Assembly (NCBI GenBank): GCA_017311185.1
Contig: JAESUZ010005537.1
Coordinates: forward strand, 186,001-250,000
Origin: Proteles cristata cristata
Taxonomy: Eukaryota; Chordata; Mammalia; Carnivora; Hyaenidae
Length of the DNA stretch: 64,000 nt
Direction of reading: 5' to 3'
Part shown: one piece after another, positions 22,346 to 33,490 of the stretch
How positions within the stretch are numbered: position 1 is the stretch's first letter
Layout of the letters: each line of letters starts with the position of its first letter
Translations under genes and position numbers: made by a program
Notes under the pieces: model-generated
The model's input: the letters and a program-made list of their open reading frames with translations, nothing else
Database searches by the model: none
Told to the model about the DNA's origin: nothing

Positions 22346-25083
22346 TGCTTGATAAATTTGTTGAAGAAAAATCTATCTGGTGATACTTATTAATGATAGT
22401 AAGGCAGATTTTATTCAGGATCAATGCAATAGTATAGGAATCACTACAGTGAAATTTTACAGTGGGGAAGAGAGTTTGGGATCAATACCAAATACAACAT
22501 AAGCAAGTGGGTATTTATCGCTAAGGAGCAGGATGGAGGGAGTCAGAGGATGGAAAATTATCAGGGTTAAGGGAAGTTCTGGCTAAGCTTACCTAACAGG
22601 ATTCTTGCAGAGGGCAGGTCAGAGTGATCAGACATCACCTGGGCAACGTGGAGGATGAGAAACTTGTTCAGGTTGCAAGGTAATTAGATGTGGAGAGTGA
22701 GCAGTTCTGATTAAACTGCCTTATCAGGGTTCTTGCTAAAACTAGATTTTACAAGGAAATGAACAAATAGATGTGCCTAGGAGAAGGTTCAGAAGTCTGA
22801 CTGAAGTTTGGTCAAGCAAAGGATCTTTATCATACTTCATATATATGGGGACATTAAATTTTATTTAATCTGGCTGTCATGTAAAATGAGCTAAATGATG
22901 CAGGTAAAGTGAACTAAAAGATTATTTCTCAGTCTAACTGAATGATTAATATTGCTAGAACTTTAAGAATTTCTAACAGTTTCAAAATAAGAATTGCTTT
23001 TGTGATGACAGTTAAATTGTATCTATCATGATAGAGACAATATTTATCTCTCATACTTTCTACATCAAAGTACAATATCCCTATTTAATATATATTTAGT
23101 GGGTCATGTCTTACTTGCTGACAAGAATAAATAAAGATATCTATGTGAGATATAAGCACTTTCTGGGGAAATTTTAAAATGTCATAGCAATTTATAAGTT
23201 GATATAATTGTTTTGTTTATAAATTTTTAGGCTTTGTAAACAATTGTGAAAATTTTTAAAAATTTAAACAGTTAAAAATGTGGCACAGCTTCACTTTTGT
23301 TAAAAAGGGTGATAACCTTATTTTGTTAGGAAAATATTGCTTTAATAATGCTTTCTTCTTAGCCTTAGATTTTTAAGCTGCTTAAGATTAAGAAAATATC
23401 ATGGAGATCAACTGGTTATTTACAAAAATGTGTAATAGGTCATCACTTGAATAAATAGCACCAAAGATGTTGGTACAATCTGAGCTAAGACTGCAATTCA
23501 TATTTAACATGTAATTAAAAGATCTAAATCTTGAAAAAAGAAAGCTTCTACGGAAATTAATAATAAATTATATCAGTTTTACTCACCACCATATCTTCAA
23601 AGATTTGCGCCATTAAGAATAGATTTGACTTTTAACTTTATAGAGTTAGCATTTATTACTGTACTACTACTTTTTAAAGATGTCATAGAATTTGATAAAT
23701 CTTATAATTTTCTTCATCATAGCATTTTACTAGCCAAGTGTTAAGAAAGTATATATGAAGAAGCTAAATATATTGAAAAGCACATGATTAAATCTCTAAT
23801 TGTAATTGTTTATATTATTTGGGTTATTGTTCTGTAGGAAACTCCAAGCAGACTATGAGAATGAAGTGATTCAAGATATATAATTAATAATGGCTGAGAT
23901 TGCCTCCCAGTCACAATCTAATATGTATTTCAAAGTTTTGCTATAGAAGAGACAGTCAGCAGAATAAAGGAATAAGACACATAACTGAGATCTGGGTTTG
24001 AATCCATCATCTGAAGTTTCCTTGACCTCTGAAACAAAATTTAAGTCAAAATAACATAGTATTATTGAGTTCTCAATACCATCTAAATAATGAGTTGTAT
24101 AGTTTTCTGTGATTTATATGTTTTATATTTAGACATAGTAAAACATTTTCTTCACTACATGAACTACTTTTTTTTCATATTTCAAAACTACATCATTATA
24201 TTGTCAAAAAACTAAATCGAAAGATTCACTAGACTTCTAAAAATCTCAATCAATGCTTTCAGTGGTAATTCCTAAATAGCTACATTATGGTGGAGCTTGC
24301 TTGACCTTATATACAGATGACAAAATGTGGTTTGAAAAGTTTATGTTTTCTGTAAGGACTTTCAGATGCTAAATACTGGATTAGGTCTTTTAGATATTGC
24401 TAGGACATGCAATAAAATAAACAACATAAAATTCTTGGTGACTTACAACAGCAATAAGCTATTTTTCTCTGTCAGTTTTATTTGCTATGACTTTGCTTTG
24501 GGATGCAGGCAAGGTTGGGGTCTGCACGATATGCCTTCACATTTTACTACCCTAATAGACAGAGCTTTCTGGGATATGTTTTTCCCAGAGTATAGAGCAC
24601 AGGAACAAAAAAGCAGGTGGAAACATACAAAGCCTCTAAAATATTGGCTTGGATGTGGCATACATTCCATTCCATTAGTTAACACAAAATAATTGTGTAA
24701 AAGTAAAGGAATTTAATAATTAAGTCAATGGGAGCAGAATTGTATAATCTATCTATAGAGAAGGATGATAGAATAGTTGAGAACAATAATGCAATATGCT
24801 ATTCAATGTTTCATGATCATATTTTCATAAACCTAGTCTCCTCTTTTTATATATTTATCATTGCTGTCTTATGTGTAGTATGTAAAAGAGAAAGATTTGG
24901 AAATTGTAGGGAGTTTGATCTAGTTTTACAAGTAAGCAGGAGGGAGTTATCTAAGAAAAATTAAAATATGGGGCCAGATAACTTCAGAGCATGGTAAAGT
25001 ATAAATTCCCTAGGAATTCAAGGAAAGAAAAATTAGTTTGTAGATGGAAGAGGATGATACATTGAAATTGGGGGGAAATCTTT
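22346..25083. other. Intergenic DNA with possible decayed repeats
   Basis: No gene. The part at about 22,370-22,830 (GGCAGATTTTATTCAGGATC onwards) has the look of an antisense LTR. The part at about 24,420-24,690 looks like an old mammal-wide repeat. Neither can be assigned to a family by eye. The rest is unremarkable AT-rich sequence. Confidence 0.4.
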
Positions 25084-25097
25084 AAGAAATTATATAT

Positions 25098-25326
25098 GTA
25101 TATATATCAAATTTATTAAGTTTATATATTAAGTTTGTTTATTTATTTTGAGAGAGTGAGAGAGGGAGTGCAATGAGGGGAGGAGAAGAGAGAAAGGGAG
25201 AGAATTTCAAGCAGAAAGCCCGAAGCGGAGCTGCACTGAACCATGAGATCATGACCTGAGCCTAAATCAAGAGTAGGATGCATAACCAACTAAGCCACCC
25301 CAGCAACTAAGCCACCCCAGTGTGCC
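25098..25326 (-). mobile_element. CAN-type SINE, minus strand, rearranged, with target duplication
   Basis: The tail is unusually AT-mixed (25,098-25,150). The middle is shortened, and the head contains an exact 17-bp tandem duplication CAACTAAGCCACCCCAG (25,287-25,303 and 25,304-25,320). The flanks AAGAAATTATATAT (25,084-25,097) and AAGAAATGATATAT (25,327-25,340) are the target duplication. Confidence 0.9.
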
Positions 25327-25340
25327 AAGAAATGATATAT

Positions 25341-25641
25341 TTTTATTGGCAGAGAAGAAATATGATGACATATTATTGTGAAAAGAGCATGGACATAGGT
25401 GATGTAACGATAGATATTGATAATATTTTGGAGATTTACTCTACTTATAGTGAAGGTTTCTGTTGTACTATTGGGAGATGTGATTGGATAGGTAAGGTAA
25501 AATCAGTTACTGCAGAATCTTGTAATACAGATGAAGATGATATGACTTAATTCATAGGTAATAATAGCCTTCCTTCCCCAAAGTATAACCAATGTTATAA
25601 GATAATTTTAGAGAACATGACATGTCCTGGTATATATATAT
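25341..25641. other. Unannotated spacer
   Basis: About 300 bp with nothing recognised. Confidence 0.5.
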
Positions 25642-26225
25642 ATTAAAGTTTTAACTTAAATTTCAGTTAACATATAGTGTAATATTAGTCTCAGGTATAC
25701 AATATAGTGATTCAACACTCCCATATGGCACCCAGTACTTCTCACAAGTGCACTCCTTAATCCTCATCACTTATTTAACCCATCCCCCTCCCAAAATTAG
25801 TTTGTTCTCTATAATTAAAAGTCTGTTTATTGGTTTGCCTCTCTCTCTCTCTTTCCATTTTGCTCATTTGTTTTGTTTCTTAAGTTCCAATATGAGTGAA
25901 ATCATTTGGTATTTGTATTTCTCAGACTAATTTATTTTGCTTAGCATAATTCTATCTATCTATCATCTATCTATCTATCTATCTATCTATCATTATAAGT
26001 GGCAATATTTCAATCTTTTTTATGGCTGAGCAATATTGCACTGTATATGCACACACACACATATAGTATATATATATGCAGTACATTTTCTTCATCAGCC
26101 AATGGGCACTTGAGCTGTTTCCATAATTTGGTTATTGTAGATAATGCTGTTATGAACATTGGGGTGCATGTATCCCTCTGAATTATTATTTCTGTATCTT
26201 TTGGTAAATACCTAGTAGTGCAACT
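25642..26225 (-). mobile_element. L1 3' segment of a twin-primed (5'-inverted) insertion
   Basis: The complement runs from ORF2 C-terminal codons (TTGCACTACTAGGTATTTAC at about 26,204-26,223) to the L1 3' UTR near 25,642. The neighbouring plus-strand piece at 26,228-27,060 ends at the same L1 position, so the two are halves of one insertion. A (TATC)n expansion lies inside. Confidence 0.88.
25951..25993. repeat. (TATC)n tetranucleotide microsatellite
   Basis: About ten TATC units with one interruption, inside the L1 3' segment. Likely polymorphic in length. Confidence 0.95.
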
Positions 26226-26227
26226 GA

Positions 26228-27060
26228 AAAGCTATAGTGATCAAAACAATATGGTACTGGCACAAAAATAGACACAGAGATCAATAAAACCAAAGAGAAA
26301 TGAACCCACAACTATATGGTCAATTAATCTTCAACAAAACAAGAAAGAGTATCCAATGCAAAAGGACAGTCTCTTAAACAAATGATGTTGGGAAAACTGG
26401 ACAGCTGAATGTAAAAGAATGAAACTGGACCTCTTTCTTACACCATACACAAAAATAAATTCAAAATGGGTGAAAGATCTAAATGTGAGAACATGAAATG
26501 ATAAAAATCCTAGAGAAAAGCACATGCAGTAACCTCCTTAACATTCGTTGTAGCAACTTCTTTCTGATATGTCTCCTGAGACAAGGAAAATAAAAGCAAA
26601 AATAAACTATTGAGATTTCATCAAAATAAAAAGTTTCTGCACAACAAAGGAAATAATTAACAAAACTAAAAGGTATGTAATAGAAGTTAGTATCCAAAAT
26701 TTATAAAGAACTTATAAAACTCAACACCCCAAAAAACAAGTTATCTGATTAAAAAATGGTCAGAAGACATAAACAGACATTTTTCCAAAGAAGACATCTA
26801 GATAATCAACAGACATATGAAAAGATGATCATCAGGGAAATACAAATCAAAACTACAATGAGATATCACCTCACACCTGTCAGCATGGCTAAAATTAACA
26901 ACACAGGAAACAAGTGTTGGTGAGGATGTGGAGAAAAGGGATTGTATTTCATCCTTAGTGGGAATGCAAACTGGTACAGCCACTCTGGAAAACAGTATAA
27001 GGATTTCTCAAAAAGTCAACCATAAAATTACCCTATGATCCAGATCCAATAATTGCATTA
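26228..27060 (+). mobile_element. L1 5' segment, inverted part of the twin-primed insertion
   Basis: Plus-strand ORF2 sequence from AAAGCTATAGTGATCAAAAC to TACCCTATGATCCAG and a short AATTGCATTA end. The last L1 position here matches the first L1 position of the minus-strand 3' segment. The junction at 26,225-26,228 adds almost no bases. This is the geometry expected when a second primer opens inside the L1 RNA. The reading frame is decayed. Confidence 0.88.
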
Positions 27061-27484
27061 TTGATGATTATATTTTAATGACCATTGTCCTTCATCTTAA
27101 TTATGGGAAAATATCTATATGTATTTTATATAAAGTATTTTTCAAAACAGTAAAATTAAAGCAAAATATTTTAAGAATTATTTGATGGTTTTGAACTATA
27201 AAATAGTCTCTTGAATATAAAGCAACATTATCTATTTAAAAACATCTATAGTATTCATTACAGTTCTTGCTGATTGACTTTTATCCATGTTTACTACCAA
27301 ATATCATCTGACATTATGAAAATTTCTATCTCTGATGATAGTAACAACAAAATATGCAACCTGTAGACAATTCCAAATCCTTTTGAGGATTAACAGAAAA
27401 ATGGAAATAATTCTCTAATTAGGTGGTATACCCAATAGGGGCACAATATGCATTAGTATGAGTTTAATGATGGTAAAATTGATG
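27061..27484. other. Intergenic DNA, nothing recognised
   Basis: AT-rich with no gene. Confidence 0.5.
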
Positions 27485-27493
27485 TGATGTTCT

Positions 27494-27710
27494 TTTATTT
27501 TATATCTGAGAGAGAGAGAGAGAAAGAGAGAGAGAGATAGCATGAGCAGGGGAGGGTCAGAGAGAGAGACACACAGAATCTGAAACAGTCTCCAGGCTCC
27601 AAGCTGGTTGTCAGCACAGAGCCCAATGCGGGGCTTGAACCCACGAACTATGAGATCATGACCTGAGCTGAAGTCGGACGCTTAACTGACTGAGCCACTC
27701 AGACGCCGCA
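27494..27710 (-). mobile_element. CAN-type SINE, minus strand, with short target duplication
   Basis: Long GA tract, then head ending CTCAGACGCCGCA near 27,710. TGATGTTCT lies on both sides (27,485-27,493 and 27,714-27,722). Confidence 0.93.
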
Positions 27711-27722
27711 GTTTGATGTTCT

Positions 27723-28080
27723 ATGTGGCCACTCATTGCATAATAGAAATTTCTACATATCATTTTATGACAGTCAAATTAATTGTTTTAGTGTTAATCC
27801 TTCAAAATAGAATCAAGAGAAAAGATAATTTTATTTTAACATCTAGACCTAATTTGTATTTTGCATTTGCAAATAATCCTAATAAAAATACAATTTACAA
27901 CATCACTTAAGCTCCTTGAGCTGTAGAATAAATGATCCGTATACCTTCATTTCATCTGGAATGATATATCAAAATACATAATCAATATACCTAAATGATA
28001 ATACATGACACGGAGATTTCAGTATGGACTCATGTTGAGCTTAAATATAAATACGTGATTACACATCCATATTTTGTAAG
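27723..28080. other. Intergenic DNA, nothing recognised
   Basis: AT-rich with no gene. A 65-codon plus-strand frame (27,713-27,910) starts inside the SINE flank and resembles nothing known. Confidence 0.5.
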
Positions 28081-28164
28081 TATATTTATATACATACATA
28101 TGTGTGTATACATATATGTGTATATGTATATACACATATATGTACATATACACACACATATATA
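28081..28164. repeat. (TA)n/(CA)n compound microsatellite with hairpin
   Basis: Alternating purine-pyrimidine tract. Within it 28,111-28,142 is an inverted repeat: arms CATATATGTGTATAT and ATATACACATATATG, 15 bp each, around a 2-base centre. Confidence 0.93.
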
Positions 28165-28379
28165 ACAAGTTAATATACCCACATGTATTTCCTTGTTCTG
28201 TCAGCTGACAGACCTAGAAACAATGACATTCCGCTAGCACACTTAACACACATGTATTAGTTTCTAAAACCATTTGCCAATAAAATAAAGTGAAAATCCT
28301 TATGAAAATGAGTTATCCCAGGACTAGGGCAGGGAATGTACAAGATGAGCTTGGAGTATCTTGTAATGTCAGAAAATAA

Positions 28380-28418
28380 GGAAGAAAGAAGAAAAGAAGA
28401 CAGACAGAAAGAAAGAAA

Positions 28419-28483
<65 letters not shown>

Positions 28484-28514
28484 AAAGGAAAGAAAGAAAA
28501 GGAAAGAAAGAAAA
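28380..28514. repeat. (GAAA)n microsatellite
   Basis: About 135 bp of AGAAAG-type purine repeat on the plus strand, longest pure part at about 28,421-28,484. Open frames rich in K/E/R or in F/L/S across it are artefacts of the repeat. Confidence 0.97.
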
Positions 28515-28549
28515 ACAATAAAAAGAACAATGCACACAATTAATAATGG

Positions 28550-29135
28550 GAATATGTCAACAGGTAAAAGAAACCAAAGAAACCAAAAAGAGGTCTCAAA
28601 GGGCAAAGCTGGAACAATTTGAGAAACAAAAACAACGTAGTATTGGATTGTAACCCAAAGTTCAAAATAAGTAGGGTCCACACTGATATACATAAATTAT
28701 TGAATATGCATAGGAAAGGAGACAAATTTCCCATGTAGAAGAAAATACATACAATTTATCTATCTACATATATAAATCTTCATACAATTTATGTAGATAT
28801 TCTGCCCTCAAGGGGGCAAAGCATAACTTACCACTGCTTGAAAGTGGGTTAAGCATGGTGACTTCTTTCCAAGTAGTCTAGTATAGAAACGAGGAAAAAT
28901 ATAGCTTTATAGTGGAGACACCTGACAAACAGCCTCACTCAGCCAGGTGATCGATTTATGTCAATCATGATCAATCATGTTGATAACTTTTGATATGATC
29001 TAATAAAAATGGGACATTTTCTCTCTGATCATCTTTCTAAAAACATATTGTAACATGTCTAGCTTCAACCTAACATAACCTGTTTAATCATTACAAAAAC
29101 CTTAGCTAAATCCCATTCAGGAACATTGTAAAATA
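28550..29135 (+). mobile_element. Ancient L1M 3' UTR fragment, plus strand
   Basis: The order of landmarks follows the long 3' UTR of old L1M families: AAGCTGGAACAATTTGAGAA, then GGAGACACCTGACAAACAGC, then CCAGGTGATCGA and the following AATCATGTTGATAAC. No poly(A) tail is preserved. Confidence 0.7.
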
Positions 29136-29829
29136 TATGCTTTGGTGTCAGTCTATCATTTGCATCACTGGGATCCTGTTGGTGTGGTGGTAAAATGAGA
29201 GAGAGGAAATGTTCTCTATAATTATGATTATATTATCTCGGTCTTTTGCGACCTTGTGTTTCTTGGCTATCGCCTCTGCTGTGGTTGGTAGAACATTTTT
29301 TTGCTCTTCTCCTTTAGGTGAAACAATAAGCTTAAGGAGGATAGAGTGTATGGAATTCTCTTCCCTCCATGTGGATAATGATCTGTTAAAGACTCTTCGG
29401 AGTACAGGACTTATTCTGGAGAGTGTTCTTGGAGATTTTCTTTAATTTTTAAATTTTACAGTGATTAGCACTTACCTCTTCCTTCCACAAGCATGAAGAG
29501 CTCATTCTCAGATCTTTACTGTGATAGCTTGGTGGGGAATTTGGAGGTAAAATGCATGAAAATTGAAAGACTCCCTAAGACTATCTTCCCCAGGGTTTTC
29601 TCCCTCTCATGATACTCCACACTCAGCTTCTAGTAATTCATCAAAATTACCATTTAACTGTTCCTCTTCATTTATTTCCCAAGAAGCTTCAGTTTTGGGT
29701 AAATTGATCTCAGTTGTGATTCTCTCTATTTGCCTTTCTCTACAGATTTCAGATTTGCTCTTGTAACCTCAGTTTATAAGTCCAAATAATGTTGATTTTC
29801 AGTTTGCTCATCTTTTTCTTCTTGAAAGG
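29136..29829. other. Unassigned sequence, possibly old L1M-related
   Basis: No gene. The T-rich sequence from about 29,560 resembles antisense L1M 5' material, but I cannot set borders. Open frames of up to 78 codons have no recognisable product. Confidence 0.4.
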
Positions 29830-30467
29830 ATGGGTGTGGCACTTCGAGCTGCTTACCTGTCAGCAGTTCTATTATTTTCTTATAATTTGAAAAACTTTCT
29901 ATGGGTTCTTGTAGTTAAAAATTTGCCTTTGATGACTTTTCTAAGCATTCATTTTTCTGAAACCATCTGTATTTCACTTTCAATTTTGAAGAGTATTTTT
30001 ACTAGATATAGCATTATAGTTGCATTTTAATACTTTTCCTTCACTATGTACTTATTGATGTTCCATTTTCATGTCTCTAATTTATGATGAAGATATTTCT
30101 AATTTTGTTTGCTCTCTGTATATAATACATCTCTTTACTATGTACTCTGGTTGCTTTTCATATATATATATATGTTTAGTGGTGCTCAGCAATTGGATTT
30201 TTATGTGCTCTAGTGCAGTTTTTTGTTTGTTCTGCTTGGGTTTTGTTGACATTCTTGATGTGTAGGTCTAAAATTTGCCTTGCATAGAAAATTTGTGAGA
30301 ATTTTTCAAAGAAATGTTTTCTATCCACATTTATCTCCTTTTACCACTCCAAATACATGTATGTTAGGTGACTTAATACTGTTCTGCAGGCCACTGAGAC
30401 TGCTATGTCTTCAAGGTTACTGATTTTTTATTCTGTAATATGTAACTGTTACCAATGGGAGAGTCTA
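29830..30467 (-). mobile_element. Ancient L1M ORF1 fragment, minus strand
   Basis: The complement follows the C-terminal part of L1M ORF1: antisense landmarks ACTAGATATAGCATTATAG, CAAATACATGTATGTTAGGT and TTCAAGGTTACTGATTTTTT in the expected order. It is interrupted at 30,467 by LTR-like sequence. Confidence 0.65.
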
Positions 30468-31000
30468 TGTTGTGAATGGAGGTCTGGTCCTTGGATTCCT
30501 CCCAAGAGAAGATTTATATGGGGATTTGCACTCAGAATAAAGATAGCCAGAGAGAAAGCAGCAAGTACAAAGCAGTTTATTAAAGAGAAAGTACATTTTC
30601 AAGATGGGATACAAGGCGGGTTCCCTGAGGTGGAACTAGCTTTTAGGTTGGGATTGGATGTTATGGGATCTCTCTGGGCTGGGACGAGCTGCTACATACA
30701 GCAAGGTAGTCTCTAATAGAGGCTACTTCCAAGCATTTTGCCGACTCTTCCCACAGTTTGGGTGGGGAAGTTTTTCACCCTACAATGTTTGTACCAGAAC
30801 CATCATGGCAGTCTTTTTCTTAGGTGGGGCTATACCTGCAATGCAAATACATTATGATGAGTCTAGGGTTTACCCAGGGGTGAGTGCTTGCTCTGCAGCT
30901 GTGGCTCTTGATCTGTCAGCCTCAGGGGCTTGGAACCCACAAGGTCAGGGTGCTGTACTCCTGGTCTTTTAATGTGTACCTTATTTATCACCATCCTTGC
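30468..31000 (-). mobile_element. Probable endogenous retrovirus LTR, antisense, right border approximate
   Basis: Starts TGTTGTGAATGGAGG. Read on the minus strand it has a polyadenylation signal in CTTTAATAAACTGCTTTG (about 30,573-30,590), then about 110 bp to a terminal CA, which is R-U5 architecture. It sits inside old L1M sequence. No viral gene is visible. An alternative right end at about 30,785 is possible. Confidence 0.55.
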
Positions 31001-31096
31001 CTCCAGCTCATGTGTCTACCATTCCCTTTCAAAGACTTGGGACTGAGTGTTGAAGTTCATTTTGGGAGGCATGCTCATTACTTGCATATCTGCTTA

Positions 31097-31162
31097 ATTC
31101 ATTTGGGACTTGTAGATTTTGTAGAGAAGATTCATTTGGGACTTGGAGGTTTTGTAGAGAAG
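31097..31162 (+). repeat. 33-bp tandem duplication
   Basis: Two adjacent copies starting ATTCATTTGGGACTTG (31,097-31,129 and 31,130-31,162), differing at two positions. It lies in the LTR-like or retroviral-leader-like stretch. Confidence 0.9.
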
Positions 31163-31329
31163 GGTTACTTCAGGTTTTGTATTATACTTAACCCTTTATT
31201 TATCTCTTGGAGATTCTTAGAGTTTCTTTGGTGGCAACACAAATATTTTATAGGTATGAGCTCTACCATAATTCAGTTTACACATCTGGGCAGTTCTTTG
31301 ACTGATCTTGTGAACTTTTACCCTATGAA

Positions 31330-31695
31330 TTTTGCACTTTAGATTCAACTGTGAAATCAAGGGGACCTTAAGCAATTTTATGAAACTCTTTTTCTGTATT
31401 CCCTTCTCTATGTTATTCTGTCCCACCAATTCCAGCTGCCTCAGTATTTCAAACTGGGTTTCCATCTCTTCAAATCAGAGAGTTCATTGCTGCTTAGTAT
31501 CACCTTCCCTGACCTTCATCCTAGAAATGGGCAAATGTATATTTTTTTCATTTATTTCCCTGTTCTCCTAGATCACAGCTCTCTGATATCCATTCTTGGA
31601 AAAATTTTGTTTCATATATTTTGCTGTTTTATTGTTGTTACAGTAAGAGAGAAAGTCGGATAGCAGTTATTCCAACAGGTCTGGAAGATCCTGAT
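31330..31695 (-). mobile_element. Probable L1M 5' region, minus strand
   Basis: The antisense end GCAGTTATTCCAACAGGTCT recalls the start of old L1M elements. It probably continues the fragment broken at 30,467. Weak assignment. Confidence 0.45.
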
Positions 31696-31699
31696 AAGT

Positions 31700-33490
31700 T
31701 TTTCTTAACAATTTATTACTAAAATTTTGCAACATATAGAAAATTTAGAATTTTATAGTTAACATTTATATACTCATCATCTAGATTCTATTATCCATAA
31801 TTTTTATCAGATATCTATTCATATATTCATCCTTGTATTTATCCATTTATATATTTTATTTTGATGGACTTTAAAATAAATTACAGACATTTATACACTT
31901 CCTGCTACATACTTCAATGTGTATACCATTAATTAGGATTCTGTATTGGTTTACAGATTTATTATATAAGATATGTATGAAATGTACAAATCTTAAGCAT
32001 ATATTATTTGAGTTTTGACAAATACATACATGTGTGTATTTAATCCCAATCTTGATATAGAATGTTACCGTCTACTTAGGGAACATATTCACACTCTTTC
32101 CCAGTTAATTCCCAGCCCTATCCTTCCAGAGGTCACCACCGTTTTTATTTTTTCATCATAAAATAGTTTAGCATGTTCTGGAATTCAAGTAAATAGAATT
32201 ATATTTCATGAATTCTTGTGAGGATTTTTCACTCAGCATAATGATTTTTCGACATTTATCTATGCTATTGCATGTATTAGTAGTTCATTCTATTTACTAT
32301 GTAGTATTATTCCATTGTGTTAATGCACAATAATTATTTATGCCTTCTATTACTGACAGACATTTGGATTGTCTCCAGTCCTTGGCTATTGTAAGTAAGG
32401 CTGACGTGAACAATTTTGTGCAGTGAATCTTATAGATATATATTTGTATTCCTCCTTCAAAAACCTAGAATTCTTTTTTTTAATGTTTTATTTTTATTTT
32501 TTGGAGAGAGAAAGAGATGGTGTGAACAGGGGAGGGTCAGAGAGAGAGGGAGACACAGATTTGGAATACAAGCCCCAGGGTCTGAGCTAGCTGTCAGCAC
32601 AGAGCCTGACATGGGGCTTGAACCCACCAACTGTGAGATCATGACCTGAGCTGAAGTTGGAGGCTCAACTGACTCAGCCACCCAGGTGACCCTCATAAAC
32701 CTAGAATTCAAATTGCTAGGTAATGGATGTGTATATAGTATATGTTAGTTTTATTTAAAAAAAAACTGCCTGAACTTTATCCCAGTATTTCCATCATTTT
32801 ACATTATCACAAAAAATGGATATTTTCTATCAGTCCGTTTTTTTTGCCTGTGTTTGGTAAAATCAAACTTCAAATTGTATTTTGTGTTGAAGAGATGGAA
32901 ATCCATTTGTAATAACTGAGGCAGCTGGAATGTGTGGGACAGAATAACAGAGAGAAGGGAATAATGTAGAAAAAGAGTTTCAGAAAATTGCTCAGAGACC
33001 CTGTGGTTTTGGCATTGAATCTAAAGTGCAAGTTCATAGGGAGAAGTTCACAGGCTATTTATGAAGGGGCAAATTTTGTAGTGATATCTTATTATGACCC
33101 TAATTTGAGTTTCCCTGATGACAATGATATTAAGCATTTTTTCTACCTGTTTTTGAACATTCTTGTATGTTTTTCTGTGAAATGTCTGTTCAAACTTTTT
33201 CCCTTTTTATTACTGAGTTTCAAGAGTTGATAGATAAGATGTTTTTAATTTTTATGATATCCCATTTATCGTTTTCTTTTATAGTTCTTGCTTTTTATGA
33301 CCTAATTTTTTTCATTTTCTTAAATCAAAAGACATTCTCCTATGTTTTCTTTTATAAGCTCATGGTTTTAGCTTTTATGCATAGATATGGCTCATCTTAA
33401 ATTGAATTTGATATAAGATGTGAGGAAGATGCCAAGTTAAATTTTTGTCAAATGAACATTCAGCTTTTCTTTTTAAGAAAAACTTCTCTT
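31700..33490 (-). mobile_element. Ancient L1M 3' half, minus strand, interrupted
   Basis: The complement reads as L1M ORF2 C-terminus and 3' UTR. Landmarks include the antisense TTCACTCAGCATAATGATTT and TCCAGTCCTTGGCTATTGTA. It holds a SINE at 32,474-32,696 and an unassigned insert at about 32,880-33,085 before homology resumes. The plus-strand L1 starting at about 33,491 cuts it off. Confidence 0.75.
32474..32696 (-). mobile_element. CAN-type SINE with perfect 13-bp target duplication
   Basis: AAACCTAGAATTC occurs at 32,461-32,473 and 32,697-32,709 without mismatch. The SINE is full length, with an ACCCAGGTGACC-type head at the right end. The perfect duplication suggests it is younger than most copies here. 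Confidence 0.96.

Noticed and set aside
25951..25993. CRISPR-like or minisatellite array
   Set aside because: Simple (TATC)n microsatellite inside L1 sequence, without spacers.
28257..28693. Two overlapping minus-strand frames rich in FLSF and a K/E/R-rich plus frame
   Set aside because: Artefacts of the (GAAA)n microsatellite at 28,380-28,514.
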